From NCBI GenBank assembly GCA_016165875.1, contig JABBOT010000012.1, forward strand, positions 11,535,934 through 11,599,933: 64,000 nucleotides of DNA. The letters run 5' to 3'. Under the pieces are notes generated by a model. The model did not search any database, was not told the origin of the DNA, and was given only the letters and a program-made list of their open reading frames with translations. Both the position numbers and the translations under genes were made by a program. The DNA comes from Acanthopleura granulata. Its lineage: Eukaryota; Mollusca; Polyplacophora; Chitonida; Chitonidae. Shown piece after piece: positions 47,601-60,100 of this stretch (position 1 is the first letter of the stretch; every line of letters begins with the position of its first letter).

Positions 47601-49662
47601 TGCTGAGAGAAAACGGCTCCAAGAAGAAATGGCACGAAAAGAGGCCGAGGAACGAAGAAAAGCACAGCAGAGTGATATTCCGGACTGGAAGAATTTCCGG
47701 AATACTCCGCGAAAAGTTTCTTTCACAGACCTCCCACATAATGAATGTGAGGATGGTGCGACGTCACTTCCTGGAATAGCTTTGGGGAAGAATAACCAGT
47801 CAGCTCAGCGAAGGACACCATGTCGTCTACAAACGCTCTTTCCTGAAGTTGGAAAATTTTACACGGTGTGTATAGGGTATCGACTCTTTTTGTAACTGGA
47901 CAAAATTCGACGACCGATATTTCAAAACTGTGTCGGCGTAGTCTTTGATTTAGTTCTATTATTTATTTATTTGTTTATTTATTGGTGTTCTTCGCCGTAT
48001 CTGGAATATTTCACTTATACGACGACGATCACCATTATGGTAAGAGCAAACCGGGCAGAGTCAGAGGGAAATCCATGGTCATCCAGAGTGGAAGCAGAGA
48101 TGATGAAAATGAGTCTCATAGCTTTAAAATTCACAGCTTTTTGTCCCCTTTTGTAATAGATGTATATTGATTTTTCATGTAACACCGTATCAGTGTCCAA
48201 TTTAAGAGTTTGAAATAAGACGGCCCTTTCCAGCATTAACGCCCAAACTGTTCGCATTGTGTGTTATTCAACTGAAATGGTTGACAGTGTATTTTGAGAT
48301 TCCGAAATTCTTGTTATATGATAAATTTTTATTCTTATGTATTGCAAAAGGAAGCACCGACTGAGTCAGATCTGCTGAAAATGTACCAGCCTGTTGAAGA
48401 CCCCTGGACGACTGACAATAAACATGTTTATTCTGTCTATAAAGGATCGGTGTATGTTACAATAGAGTTGCTGCAAACCAAAGACGTGTTCGTGAGTATA
48501 TGGTTAGGTATAAATAACATTACAGTACATGAGCTCTATCCTATTACTGAGTAATAACTCATCGAATATTTCGGAACTACGTATGATCATCAGACTCAAG
48601 CTGCTTAGCAGGTGGAAATATCCACTGTTTATTGGTTTTTACAAACGTTGCTTGTGTATTACATAGTGTTTTAGAAGCATGCAAATTCCAAAATGAAAGA
48701 CGTATTATATAAAAGAACAAATTTTTGGGATGTCTGTTTAGCCCTTATAAACGTAATATAGACGTAATTGTAACACGAATACACAGCTTCTCTTTCTCTC
48801 ATATGGTTAGTCCATCTACTGAACAACAGCTTTCAGCAATACTAATATCTGTCCCAAAAATTAAAGGAATTTTAGGGCTTAGTTTGGACCGCTTTGTTAA
48901 AGACAGAAAAGTTCCCATTTACACAGACATACCCATATAGGGTCAATGCAGGTGAATTTTCACCCACATATGTATAGCCTATATCTAATACCGTTAGCTA
49001 ATGGGTTTTTGTTCCGTATACCCCAGGGCTTGAATACATTAAACATTGATGGTGCCGCGTTTGAGAAGGTGTCACCAGTGTGTCTGGTAAGTCCGTGGTT
49101 GTTTTTTAACTCATTTCTTATGTTTGTTCATATCATGAGGTCTAGGGAAATTTCTATACATTGTGACTAAAACAGAACAGTGGCCCTTCTTTCTGATACT
49201 GATAATAGGATGGAATCAGAGTTTTGATTCTGCTATAGAACAATCTTTTATAGCCTATGGCAAGTAGGGATTGTCTTCATTTGACTATGATTCGTTTATA
49301 CCGCTTAAGTAAGATATTTGAAACAAAATAACATTTGTATTCCTTGATTTTTAATGATGGTTGGCTTTACCGCTGTCACGAAACTATTTAAAATCAGCTT
49401 GTCAAGAAACGCCTTGCTTCGTTTCTCTCAACAGGTCAGTCGAGGGGCGGAAATTATCCTTCTCTCCAAGAAATTATTCATGAAACATGCAGACGACAAC
49501 ACACGCCACCAGGTGAAGGAACATGTGAAACGATATCCAGGGGAGAGTACTATGCAGATGAATCTTCAGAGCGAGGTGGACTGGGATTTATACAAAGATA
49601 AAATTATACAACGTTTTCTCGAGACGAAGAGCCACGAAAAGACATTACTGCCTACTGTGTGA
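38678..49662 (+). CDS. CNBD2: CNBD2-like cyclic nucleotide-binding protein, copy A
   Basis: Likely orthologue of CNBD2, a cAMP-binding protein of sperm. Exons: 38678-39421, 40356-40426, 41378-41525, 41803-41877, 42635-42723, 43277-43350, 43472-43560, 43812-43963, 44271-44348, 44640-44700, 45887-46010, 46489-46589, 47581-47865, 48351-48491, 49027-49086 and 49435-49662; phases join into 839 codons plus TGA. The first CNB domain starts about residue 355 (LAEYPLHIQEKLC), has ILRQGHFAEFFYFILSG and the phosphate-binding cassette FGEVALLYRTTRTATV, with Glu431 and Arg440 kept. A second, less typical CNB-like region begins near RGSVVTLDS (about 507). A Lys/Glu-rich insert (RIAERKRLQEEMARKEAEE) follows. 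The 248-residue N-terminus is charged and I do not recognise a domain. Intron 4 has a GC donor and exon 12 a weak donor (AAG/GTTATT). Human CNBD2 is shorter (about 576). Confidence 0.88.
40081..40257. repeat. MITE-like element in CNBD2-A intron 1
   Basis: The left end GCCTGTTTCACAAAGCCATT, followed by TTGGGCTGTAGCC, and the right end TTTTGGGCTTTATCCC, followed by CGTTTTGTGAAACAGACTC, are inverted with a few differences. The length is about 177 bp. It ends about 100 bp before exon 2. Confidence 0.6.
40499..40700 (+). mobile_element. SINE copy immediately after CNBD2-A exon 2
   Basis: TCGAATCCAGCTCAGG (box B side), CCAGCAACCTGCGGATGGTC and AATATTCTTGAGAACGGCG, then an AAATAAAT tail. The tRNA-like head is shortened. 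Confidence 0.75.
42013..42145. repeat. A-rich CAAAA simple repeat
   Basis: A long run of CAAAA-type units lies in CNBD2-A intron 4. The apparent membrane-like frame on the other strand is only this low-complexity sequence. A second A/C tract lies at 42879-42985 in intron 5. Confidence 0.85.
44478..44700. repeat. Left arm of inverted duplication, with CNBD2-A exon 10
   Basis: This segment covers the end of intron 9, its acceptor and all 61 nt of exon 10. It is repeated in reverse orientation at 47235-47458. By eye I count about 11 substitutions and one indel over 224 bases, so roughly 95% identity. Confidence 0.9.
44840..45255. repeat. Dispersed repeat in CNBD2-A intron 10, with an internal insertion
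   Basis: TGTGACGCTGCAGTGTTTGT and TAGGTGTTTTCTG at the left, and TTTGTTAAAGGCG with TACGAGTTCC at the right, match 63720-63865 closely. Between them this copy carries about 260 extra bases, including an ACAG microsatellite at 45127-45150. Confidence 0.65.
47235..47458. repeat. Right arm of inverted duplication, antisense copy of exon 10
   Basis: Read on minus it repeats intron 9 end, the TTTTTATAG acceptor and exon 10. The copied exon would change Arg to Cys and Asp to Gly, keeps the frame, and stops exactly at the exon 10 end; the donor is not copied. It lies in intron 12, about 120 bp before exon 13. Confidence 0.9.
47955..48100 (-). mobile_element. SINE tail and core in CNBD2-A intron 13
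   Basis: TTTATTTATTGGTGTTCTTC, TTCACTTATACGACGACGAT and CATTATGGTAAGAGCAAACC mark the 3' half of the element. It starts about 90 bp after exon 13. Confidence 0.7.
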
Positions 49663-51121
49663 GATATCAAATCAACTGGCGGATACCATAGCATATCTCA
49701 CTGAACCCTAGAACCACAGTACAGTCAATTTGATCTTAAACTGTGGAAGACTGTAAAAATTTTCTCGAGGTCTTGTCCACAAAAATAAAGGCCAAAATAA
49801 TTACCTGTGAGTGATTGATCAGGCAGGTGAAATTCCCACATCATCAATTTGGTGAAACTCCTTCGAGGTTCTTGTGCAAGGATCTTAGTTTATGTGTGCC
49901 AGATATCCGACGACTTAAGTTGAACATAGTACTCAAGTACTAAAGAGCAGTACTAGTTATTTTGACGTAATAACACGTCTCGAGTTTACTCGAGAAGGGT
50001 ATTTCTATTCCTTTAGCAACCTAAAGACTTGCTGTTTCTTGTATTCTACAGTTCTTTATCTTACATATATGTTTGTTTATTTACAAACACGAGGCTTTGT
50101 TCTTCCACGCCTCCTTGCAGGCGAACTTTTGAATGGATTGCACTTACATCCAGTTACAGGTTTTTGTTGAAGTGCCACTTCGCTTACAATAGAAACTGAG
50201 TAGAAATATTAAAATGATATGAAAAGCAATTAAAACTCATTCTGTCATTAACATTCTTTATCATTTCATCTTTCTTTTCGGACACATAAGTTTTGACACC
50301 AAAGTACCCCTAAGTCATCCATTGACATCATGTATATATTCAATAAAATGTTACATCTAAATCGTTGTTTGGTCATGTGGCATGGAGTCTGTATGCACAG
50401 TTAAGACAGACACTCTGACTGGCCACAACACAGTTTTTGCTCTGACAGTTAATTAGTCGAAAGGTTTTGCATGCTTTTCAATTGGACTCTAATTACTCAC
50501 CTAAGATGCTAAGGTGAACTTGAATAGAGGAAGGAGTGACCTCTGGTATAGCGACAATGTGGATATCTTGTTTTTCTCAAGCGTATGTATGCTTGAGTTT
50601 TACGCCTTACTCGATAATTTTTCAGTTATATGACGACAAGGAGTCCTTAGGATGTATAAATATACTCCGTCTTCTTGTGGCAGGGCGAGTCCTTTTCGCC
50701 ACAGTGCTGCGGCCACTGGAGCATCATGCCGAAGACACCAGACATGACACCCCACTCGGTCACATTATACTGACACTGGTCCGACTAGTCCTGCTCTGGC
50801 CTTTTAGTGCTGAACGCCATGCAAGGCTGTTTTCTAAAGTGAGAACCTACTAAACAAACAACAGTCCAAGTTAACGATCACACACAAGAATCATTTCAGA
50901 TTATATCACCCTGTGAAGCCGAAAAGAAATAATCGCCGAATGCAAAGACACTCTCAGATGGCGGGATCACGTGGTTGATAAACTGATAATAGTATTGTTT
51001 TTATCAACAGGTTGATACTTTGTCCACATAGCGTATTTTGTCGAAAGGAGGGGATTGTATCTAATGGGAAGTGAGCGTTCTGCGGTGTCAGCTTATCTCC
51101 GTTGGTCAGTTCACTTCCACG
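49663..51121. other. Space between the convergent CNBD2-like genes
   Basis: The stop codons of copies A and B lie 1.46 kb apart. AATAAA at 49784-49789 is a likely polyadenylation signal for copy A; another AATAAA is near 50341. A decayed SINE tail lies near 50585-50650. I see no gene. Confidence 0.6.
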
Positions 51122-54100
51122 TCAGTAATACAGACTTAGCGTCTGCTGGACGTGACGAGTAAACGCCAAGTGGTCGTCCAGAGCCCTCGTCTTGTAGGCA
51201 ATCCAATCTTCTTTATCCTGTAATTTGCGTTTCAGTTCTTCTTCTGTCGGGTATGGTTGCATCTTTAAGAAAGAAAAAAGTAAACTCATCTGCACTGTTT
51301 GAGAAAAAATCACTCAGGCTTTGTACTGACATGGAATTACAAGGCGGATGCCAGCAGTGATCCAAGAAAGTGACTGTGAAATAGCGTATGAGTGTCTTCA
51401 TTTACAGTTCAAAGTGGTAAGCACGTATATTATTTTCACCGGAAACACGGATGCAGAATCGTTTTGAACATTTATATTCACTGCGGACGATGTATATTGC
51501 TATTTCAGAATGATTACTCCTTTTTCGATCCAAAAATTTGGAAATTATCTAAGGCATGCAAATATTTCGTTTTACCCAGAGCGTTTATTTTCTTGCCGAC
51601 ACAATCTTCATAAGTGTGTATATACGATGTGGTTATGTTAAGAGAAAGAACATGTTATTGCATCTATTTACTGTGTAAACGTCTTATGAGCGTCGTCGGC
51701 TAATTACTGTCACCAAGACCCACCGTATAGCTAGCGATAGCGGGAGAATGTACGAATTGTCTGTCAAAGGCCGGCATTGAACCCGTACCCCGTATATGTC
51801 CTTGTCACTGAAAGACAAGCGCCACTCGGCCACGGCCCACTCTCCATATTTAAACTACTTGGAACAACTTACTGAGAGCCGTAGCCTCTTCAGATTCACG
51901 TCTGTTAGATGCTGCATGAAGAACTTCCTGTTGATGAGAATACACTCGGCACCGTCCGACACTAGACTCATACTGGTGGCAGGAGTCAGGGCGCTGAGTA
52001 TGGGGTGCTCCAGGCCCTGTGTGGAAGTCGTGGCAGGCAACGAATTAAATTTATGGACACGGACGAAAATGGGGTTTTTGAGATGGTGAGACGGTCCGAG
52101 AAATGGTTAGGGTATTCTACTGTATTGAGTGATGTCTAAAATGTCAAGAATGAAGCAATATTTATTGTGTTAATGTATCTCACGGCACGAATCAAAGCCT
52201 AATTTTCTCTAGATCACCCCCAGTGTTGGCCATAATATGTGATGTCGGTTTGGAGTCAGTCTTTTGCTATTATGCCGAAATAAACAGAGCGGGCTTCAAA
52301 TCGTCAGGTCATCTTTTAAGCTGTGCTGAATTTATGATACAAAATAACATAAAATCGAATCTACAATCTAAGCACAGCATGGATAATACATGTTATTTCT
52401 CATTTATTTACTGGATAGGTGCTTAAAGCCATACTCTAGAATATTTTATACTGCGTGATTTACAAGATATAATATGAAAATTAAGCCATGCATTATTTTC
52501 AGTATTTAACATCAATGAAAATAAGTATTTAACTTACGAAAACATCCTTAGGTCCCAATCTGGCGACTTGGACAAACACAGAATTCGGTTCGGACCTTGC
52601 CGGGTTCGGGCTGCATTTCTGTCCCGATCGTGACTGGTCGGCTGTTCCCGTGGAATGGCCGGGATTGTTAATCGTCGGGACTTCAGGTTCCTGATCAGGA
52701 CTGGCCGCATAACCTCTGTCGCTGTTGTCATTTACATTATCGGGGACTTTGCTGTCTGGACTGAACCTGGTCTCGACTGGATCACTCACTCTCTCCTCGT
52801 TGGCGTCGTTTATTTCTTCCGAATCACCTACCTGCAAAAAGAGAAAGCGGGAGAATGAAGGGCTAAATTATATGTTTTACGTTACATGGTAAGTATTCCG
52901 GCTACACAGTGGGAGAGAACATGCTAAAACCAGGGAACAGCTGTTTTACGACTTAAGAATGGTAAAGTCCACAATCAGAAACAATAGGAAACAGACGCTT
53001 TTTAAGTTAAACTAAAATCAGTCAACATCGAACAATTCATTAAATATGAAACCAATACAATTGTCATAAAAAATTTTTACTAAAATAAAATGAAATAAAT
53101 ATTTAACTTCGGCTTTGGCGCCCTGCGGACCTTATTATAGTCATCAAAGGCGCTTGACTTTCAATCCGTACAGAACACACAAGGTAGGTGCGGATTCAAA
53201 CACGGCCGCTCACAGGGAATTTGTGAATTTCCCTCGCTCCCGCTATTTGTGGGTCCTTGCTTGACGTCATCATGTGGCTACTTGCGCGCTCTAACGTTTA
53301 TTGAAGACCACATATCATTCACTAACACAGTCCACATATTAGACAAGTGGCCATGTTCGTCAGTAACTTGGGAAAGGTCGGTGGTTTTCCCCGGAGACTC
53401 CGATTTCCTTCACCCATGAAGCTAACTGCCATCGACTCAGTGGAAAATTGTTGAGTATTGCCATTAAGGAAAAAATCAAGTCAAACCTATGAAGCTCACA
53501 CGGGAAAGTTGTAGGTTAGTCACCTTTTCGCTAAGTTTTGCTAGAAAGCAGACTAAGAGATACAATTTTTTCACCTCTGAGAACCCGCAGGGAGACCAGG
53601 CGCTTGTATGACATCGTTTGTTATATAATTATACACGATAATTTTGAGAGGGACAACAAGAAATGAGTTGATAATCAGCAAATCTACATGGACATCTGGA
53701 CATGCCCAAACCTGGAGCAGTCTCAATCCCACCACATGGACACAGGCCTTTCTTATCACTTCGTCGCTGGGCGAATGGAATTCGAGTTGTTTTAAGTACC
53801 ACTTCGGAGGCTTGAGGTATTTATAATACCAATTGTGAGGCCTGAGGCATTTTTAATAATAATTTTGAAGCTTGAGGCACGTTTAACACCAATCTGGAGG
53901 CTTGGGGTATTTTTAATACTAATTTTGAGCCTTGGGGTATGTTTAGTAGCAATTCGGGGTTTTTTTGACAAACCACATCACTTACCGGCTCTGAATGCAC
54001 TCTTGAATATATCTTTGTCAACTTTTGCAGATGCTCTTCGGACGAAATCTTTACTGAAAATAAAATCCACACCCGATATCTCATTTAGTTTGCTGATGTT

Positions 54101-57100
54101 ACTGATAAGTTACTGGCGTTAAGGTTGTGCTATAGACATTCTTTCGGTTATATCACGTCACTTGGAGCATGGTGGCACGAATACGGTCGTATATATACGA
54201 CTGAAAAGCCGATTTCCCTTAATTCAAGTCAATGAGTCAACATATTTTTGACGAAACCGTCCTTAGATAAGAGAAAGAAAACTATTAAAAATACGAAAAT
54301 CCATAGTGAGATGGCCCAGTGGTATGAAAGGATCCGCGTCTCAAATAAGCGAAAGACAATGAGTTCAATCTTAAGGCGGGAGCTGAAAATCTACAATGTT
54401 ATGTTTGTTAAGGTGATAGGTGATAGTTTGTCTGATGTCTGCTCCACGGTGTTCCATGAAGGCAGCACGATTGACATATTGACATTGCATCCTATTGCTG
54501 TTGAAAGCAGCGTTTAACGCACACACAAAAAAGAAACACTCATACAGGAACTAAATCCAACGAACTGGATGAACCCGAAATTCGAATTCGAGTTCATCAG
54601 TGAAGATACAATATATGAGACAAATATACGCACGCTCGGTTTCACCCCTGGCTCGGACACAGGGTAATTTTCGCTTCGTCTTAGCCGTTCTCTTGCTGGC
54701 TTTGCTGCTGCTTGGTTTGGACTTTAGGTTTGGTGGTCCTTGCTGACCAGAGTTCGATCGAGTCTTCGATGAGGAGTCTACAACAACAAAAAGAAATCTT
54801 ATCCTTAAATGTGTATAATATTTCTGTGAGAAAGCGAGTCACAATACAGACCTACCACATGTTACAACGGTATTGGACAGAACCAAGAATATGGTTCCAG
54901 TCATGCACAATAGCCATGTGGTCTCACCAATGCGGTCGCTGCGAGTTTAAGCCCAGCTCATGCTGGCTTCCTCTCCGGCCGTACGTGGGAAGGTCTACCA
55001 GCAACCTGCGGATGGTCGTGGGTTTCCTCCCGGCTCTGCCCGGTTGCCTTCCGCCATAATGCTTGCCGCCGCCGTAGATGTAAAGGTAAAATATACACTT
55101 GAGTACAGCGTAAAACACCAATCAAATAAATAAATAAATAAGTCTCCACTTTGGAGCTCTCCGTTGGTTACTAATACTACACCAATAGTAGGATTTATCC
55201 TGATTTGTACGGCCCTTTGCATTGGTCAGCAATTGTGACTCTCACCCTGGTTTTACAACTTAACATTCCTTAAGCCTGACCAGCGTCATAAAAGTGCAAT
55301 ATTCTCAAAGAAAGCGTAAAACTACAAAGATTGGTAGATAAATAAATAAACTCGAAAAAGATTTCTACTCAGGGAAGATTTAAGATCTCTGTATACCAAC
55401 TTGCAAATCCAGCAGAGTTCGATTTGCTCCTCCTGATGAAATCTGACTCGGGAATACGCAGTTCTTTAAGAACTTTACACGTCCCTGTCTTGATGATATA
55501 AACCCAGTCAGAGAGAATGCTATCTCGGCACAATAGAACGCCTTTTCTGAAAAAAAAAAGAGTAACATAAAGGAACTTAGCAGGCGTCGTTGAAACACTT
55601 CCTAATTAAAGACGCCATGAATGTGACTTTATGTTGAGATAGTACAGTCATGAATATGGCCTTAGTCATTGTTTTGAACTGTGCATTTATTTATTTATTT
55701 CATTGGTATTTTAAACCATACTCAAATATACTAACGTAACTGAACATGCATACTGATACGGGGTAAGGGTTCGTGTGGCTACTTGATCCGAGCGCAGAGT
55801 TTGTAGAGGAAGCGTTTTGAGTGGAAGCGTCTCAGGGAAACCCTCACGATGGAGCCTATATAGTCTTGTCAGACACAACTAGGTAGCACAACGTGCAGAG
55901 TGGAAACTGTGCGCTGAGGTTGCCACTAACTATACCCGTAACCTTTATAAAACTATATAGTTTTATAGATAAACCTGTGGACAAAGTGACTACAACGACA
56001 AGGGGTTAGATAACAAGAAAAGAGTTCTTTAATATATACTTACTGCTTATACTTACTATGTGCCGCTGTCCCGGGTTCAAAGTGGAGAGAGAGCGAACGC
56101 CAGCCAAAACAAGTCAATCCCAGTTCAATTTGGTAAAGTCCGAAAGCATAGGGTATCTCCAAAGGAGAGAAGTTATAGTCTTAGATCGGGGGTATCAGGA
56201 AGCACAGTAACGTAGCGTAGAGTGGCCAAAAGACTTCTGCTTCTCTTTTTTAATTGAAACTGGGGGATTCGCTTATATAGCAGTGAACAAGTAAATCTTT
56301 TGTTTCTAAATTACCGGTCGTAAGTTTTGAAGCCTGCGTTATCTCACTTAATGTATCGTCTGGAGGTGCTCTCTTTCCTCCTTTGGGTAACATTAATGGG
56401 GACCAACGGCGAGAACTATTTTTGACATATGTGTGGGAATTTCAGCTTGGGCCATGATGTAGCGTTGTCCCATCTGGACAATCAGCCACGCCAAACGAAC
56501 TTAAACCCGACCGTGAATTTAATCACCTTGTGTGGGCCTTAAACTTACGCGGTTCCTAACCCGGACACATGTAATCACGACATGTGCCTCGTAACAATAC
56601 GCAGTGTCCAAAATATTCTTACATATGTTACTAGAATTTTTGTAGCTACACACAACCTTCCACGCAAGCTTCTCCACTGATGAGCAAATACCCCCCAACT
56701 CCTCACCCACATTTGTTGTCGTCTTTACACATCGGGAAACAGCTGATGGAGGATTTATTGGTCTATAAATATCGTCTTCTTTATGATTTTCGCTGGACAT
56801 ACCGGAAGTGATCTTACCGAAAGAATGTGAATAGGCATATTTTCGGATTATCATAAGGAAGCTTCTCGACTGGCCACTCCTGGAAGGTATCTATAGATCT
56901 GAGATATTGGATGTGCTCAGGTTCTCGGTTCTTCTCCACATGCATGAATACATTGATAAAATCCTGTCGGCCAACAGCCAATAGTTCCACCGAATCCTTA
57001 CACGTGACAGTGGCGCTTCGTAAGGCCCCGTGCATCAATGCTAACTCCTGTGTAACAAAATAAAAAAATGCGGAATGCAAAGAGATAGGAAGGGCACTGA

Positions 57101-60100
57101 TGTTTACCCTGTTACATTAAAAGAAAACATGGTTATAAATGTACTCCCAATGAATCAGAATTCAGTTGTAAACGAAGAGATGGGAATAACATGAACTTGG
57201 TGTAATTAAATGCGTAATACAATCGTACCCCAAAACTGTTGCCCTTTTTGAGAAACGCCGCCGTTCTGACACTCGATTCACCTGTTTGCTTGTCCGTCTC
57301 CAGAATCGTCACAACAGCTGCAGAGAGATAAAAAAAGGGAATTTTATTTTTATTATGTGGTCATAAACAAGCAATTGCTCTCTCAGCATTCAATTAACAA
57401 CAGCCAGGCAGAGTGGACTTATGGTAGAAATAGGCCTATATACAATTGGATTCGTTCACAGCCATCCCATGACGTGACTTTCGGTGTAAATATATATGGA
57501 TAATACTATTCCAGTATAAGTCAGTGGCACTGGCACTTGCTTTGTGGTTAGATTGTGTTAGTTAGACATAGAGTTGAATTAATCCACAAAGAATTCATTC
57601 TACAGTAGTTGGATACTCACCCAAGCCTGTTATGATTAAGTAGAAGTTGTCGGCAAAATGGCCTTGACGAATGATGACCCGGTTCGCCTCAAAACTGAGG
57701 GAAAGAATATATATTAGAATTTGGATTGTTGTAAAGACAAGGGTAATGCACTCCATGTTCACTGAGCCACATCTCAGATACTCACTGAGAAAACCTGCTT
57801 CTTTAATGAAATGACGTCAACCTATCACGTGACAGCCACCTCACCTTAACAAATGCCAGAATTTTTCGAACTTTTTCTCGGATAACATGATCCTTGCTAG
57901 TATTCTTAATTGTTAGTGAGCACAGATGGAAATTCCGGTATCCGCGGATACCGTTTACTGTAGAGTTTGACTGTATACAGTTCTAAGCAGGGTTAGGAGA
58001 AAGGCGCCCGAATATGGTCATTGACAATTTAAGTTGTTACCTACCTGGATGATATAATGGAAACTAATTTGTGGCTGGCAGTTACCTATAGATTTGTTTG
58101 TAACAGTTGTGGACATCGAGATTTTCTTGCTTATAAGACAGCTTCTCTGACAGCTTCTAGGTATTATTTGTTCATTTTCCCAATAAATCGGTCAGATATG
58201 AAATGTAATATGAGATTTACACTCTACCTGTAAAAATGTACGTTTTAACTTTTTGCGTACACAACTGTAAATACATTCTAAAAAGCCGTTCGTGGATTTT
58301 TATCGGCACACGAGAGATGAAGAATAGTTGTTGGTTCATCGAAACTGCCGGCATGATAAATTATCATATACACTCACTGTTCATAAAACCCCACTCGCAC
58401 CAGAGACTCCTGCATTTTGATCGGAAATTCACTGAAGGCTTCAACTGACTGGTTGAGAGCCACCAGCGCCACGTGCAGCTGTTCCGCCGTCCGCTTTGAA
58501 GGCTCCATGGACAAAATAGCTTTGGCTTCCGAACTAAGTTGTAGCTGTAATATAATGTAAACAAGAAATCACCCGATATGAGGGGTCACACGGTCAAATT
58601 AGGAATCCGCACAAAATGATTTTTTCTTGAGGTATAGGGCGATTTGACCCGGATTGGCTTGGCTATTTAGTCGCGTGCTTATTTCCATGTATAGCATTTA
58701 TTTATTTATTTATTCGACTGGTGTTTTACGCCGTTCTCAAGAATATGTATAGCATTAAGAGAGTCCCAGTAAACTGTTGACAAGCAGAAGAAAATATTAC
58801 GTGCTCTCACAGGGAGAACGCCCATTCGCTATAACTGGAGAATGTCGAATATATGCAAAGATGCATTATTTGTCAGTGGTTGTTGTGTATCTGACACTTG
58901 AAGAAGTTGATATTATGAACGATTGGTATTTGTCAAATTGCAGGTCATTTAAACAGGTTTCACTGACCTCTCGCTTTGCTCTGTAGTCATCGGGGTCAAA
59001 AAGTAGTCCCCTCTCTGCGCGCGAGCGTTTGTTGGCCTCCAAATCATTATGTATCTGGACCCACGAGACAATGGACGGGGTATTTAACTGACCAGTATGT
59101 CTGAAAATAAATTAGATAAAAAGTTCTCAAATCTCAATAAGTCTTGCCAAAGGGTAACTTCCTGTATATGGTAACCATATTACAAGTTGCATCAGTTTAT
59201 TTTATATTTGTATTGTGTAAAGAATTCTACAATATTTTTATTGTAAGAATTCCAGACAATAATAATTAGTATCTTTGACAGAGTTGAGACGCCAATCTTT
59301 GACTGTTTGAAGGTAAATGTGTGTTACAAATGCTCTCAAGGGCATTCTGACTTGGCTGACTGCCCAGAATTAAACACGCATACAGTTAGTGGCGTAGTTT
59401 ACATCTAGCAATAGAAATAAACATTCGTTTACAATCATCAAGTACAAGTTCAATAATGACACAGGCAATTTTCAGAACAATGATTAATTATCAGCCACCA
59501 AAGAACAAGAAAAGCACATTAAGTGAGAAATACATGTAACAACGCAGTCATGTAAAGAGCACCAGTCCATAGTTTTCAATGGTGCCTGATAGACACCACC
59601 AATATTCTAGGAACGTAAATTTTAACCAGTATCCAACCCGTGTATCTTGCTAGTTCACAAGGTGCCATTAATTAATATTTACGTCAGTTGCACCTTGCAA
59701 TTAGAATACCATTTTATCTAACACCATGTAAATACATCCTCTAACCCATGGAGTGTAACACACTTATGAGGCAGAGCACCATAGATTCTGGACAGAGAAT
59801 TTCAAGCATTGTAAGATCTAAAGACCTTAGAGGGAGAATATTTGATAACAGACAAGCCCAAGCACCTATTCCGAAATGTCCCTACGACACACGCCCGATA
59901 CATAAATAATATAAGAGTCTTTATCCAACTTGAAATGTCTATGCACAAGGATATGTTTTAAGTCGCATAAATTAGTTAATGTCTGTAGAAGCTGATCGAA
60001 GGAGTGCATTGCTGCAGGTTTCCTTCAACTGTTTTAATGCTGATAAATACGACAACCACAATACTCTATTCTATAAACAAATATTGATTCGCCTCAAATT

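Noticed and set aside
54924..55222. Several overlapping frames on minus
   Set aside because: All lie in the well-preserved SINE.
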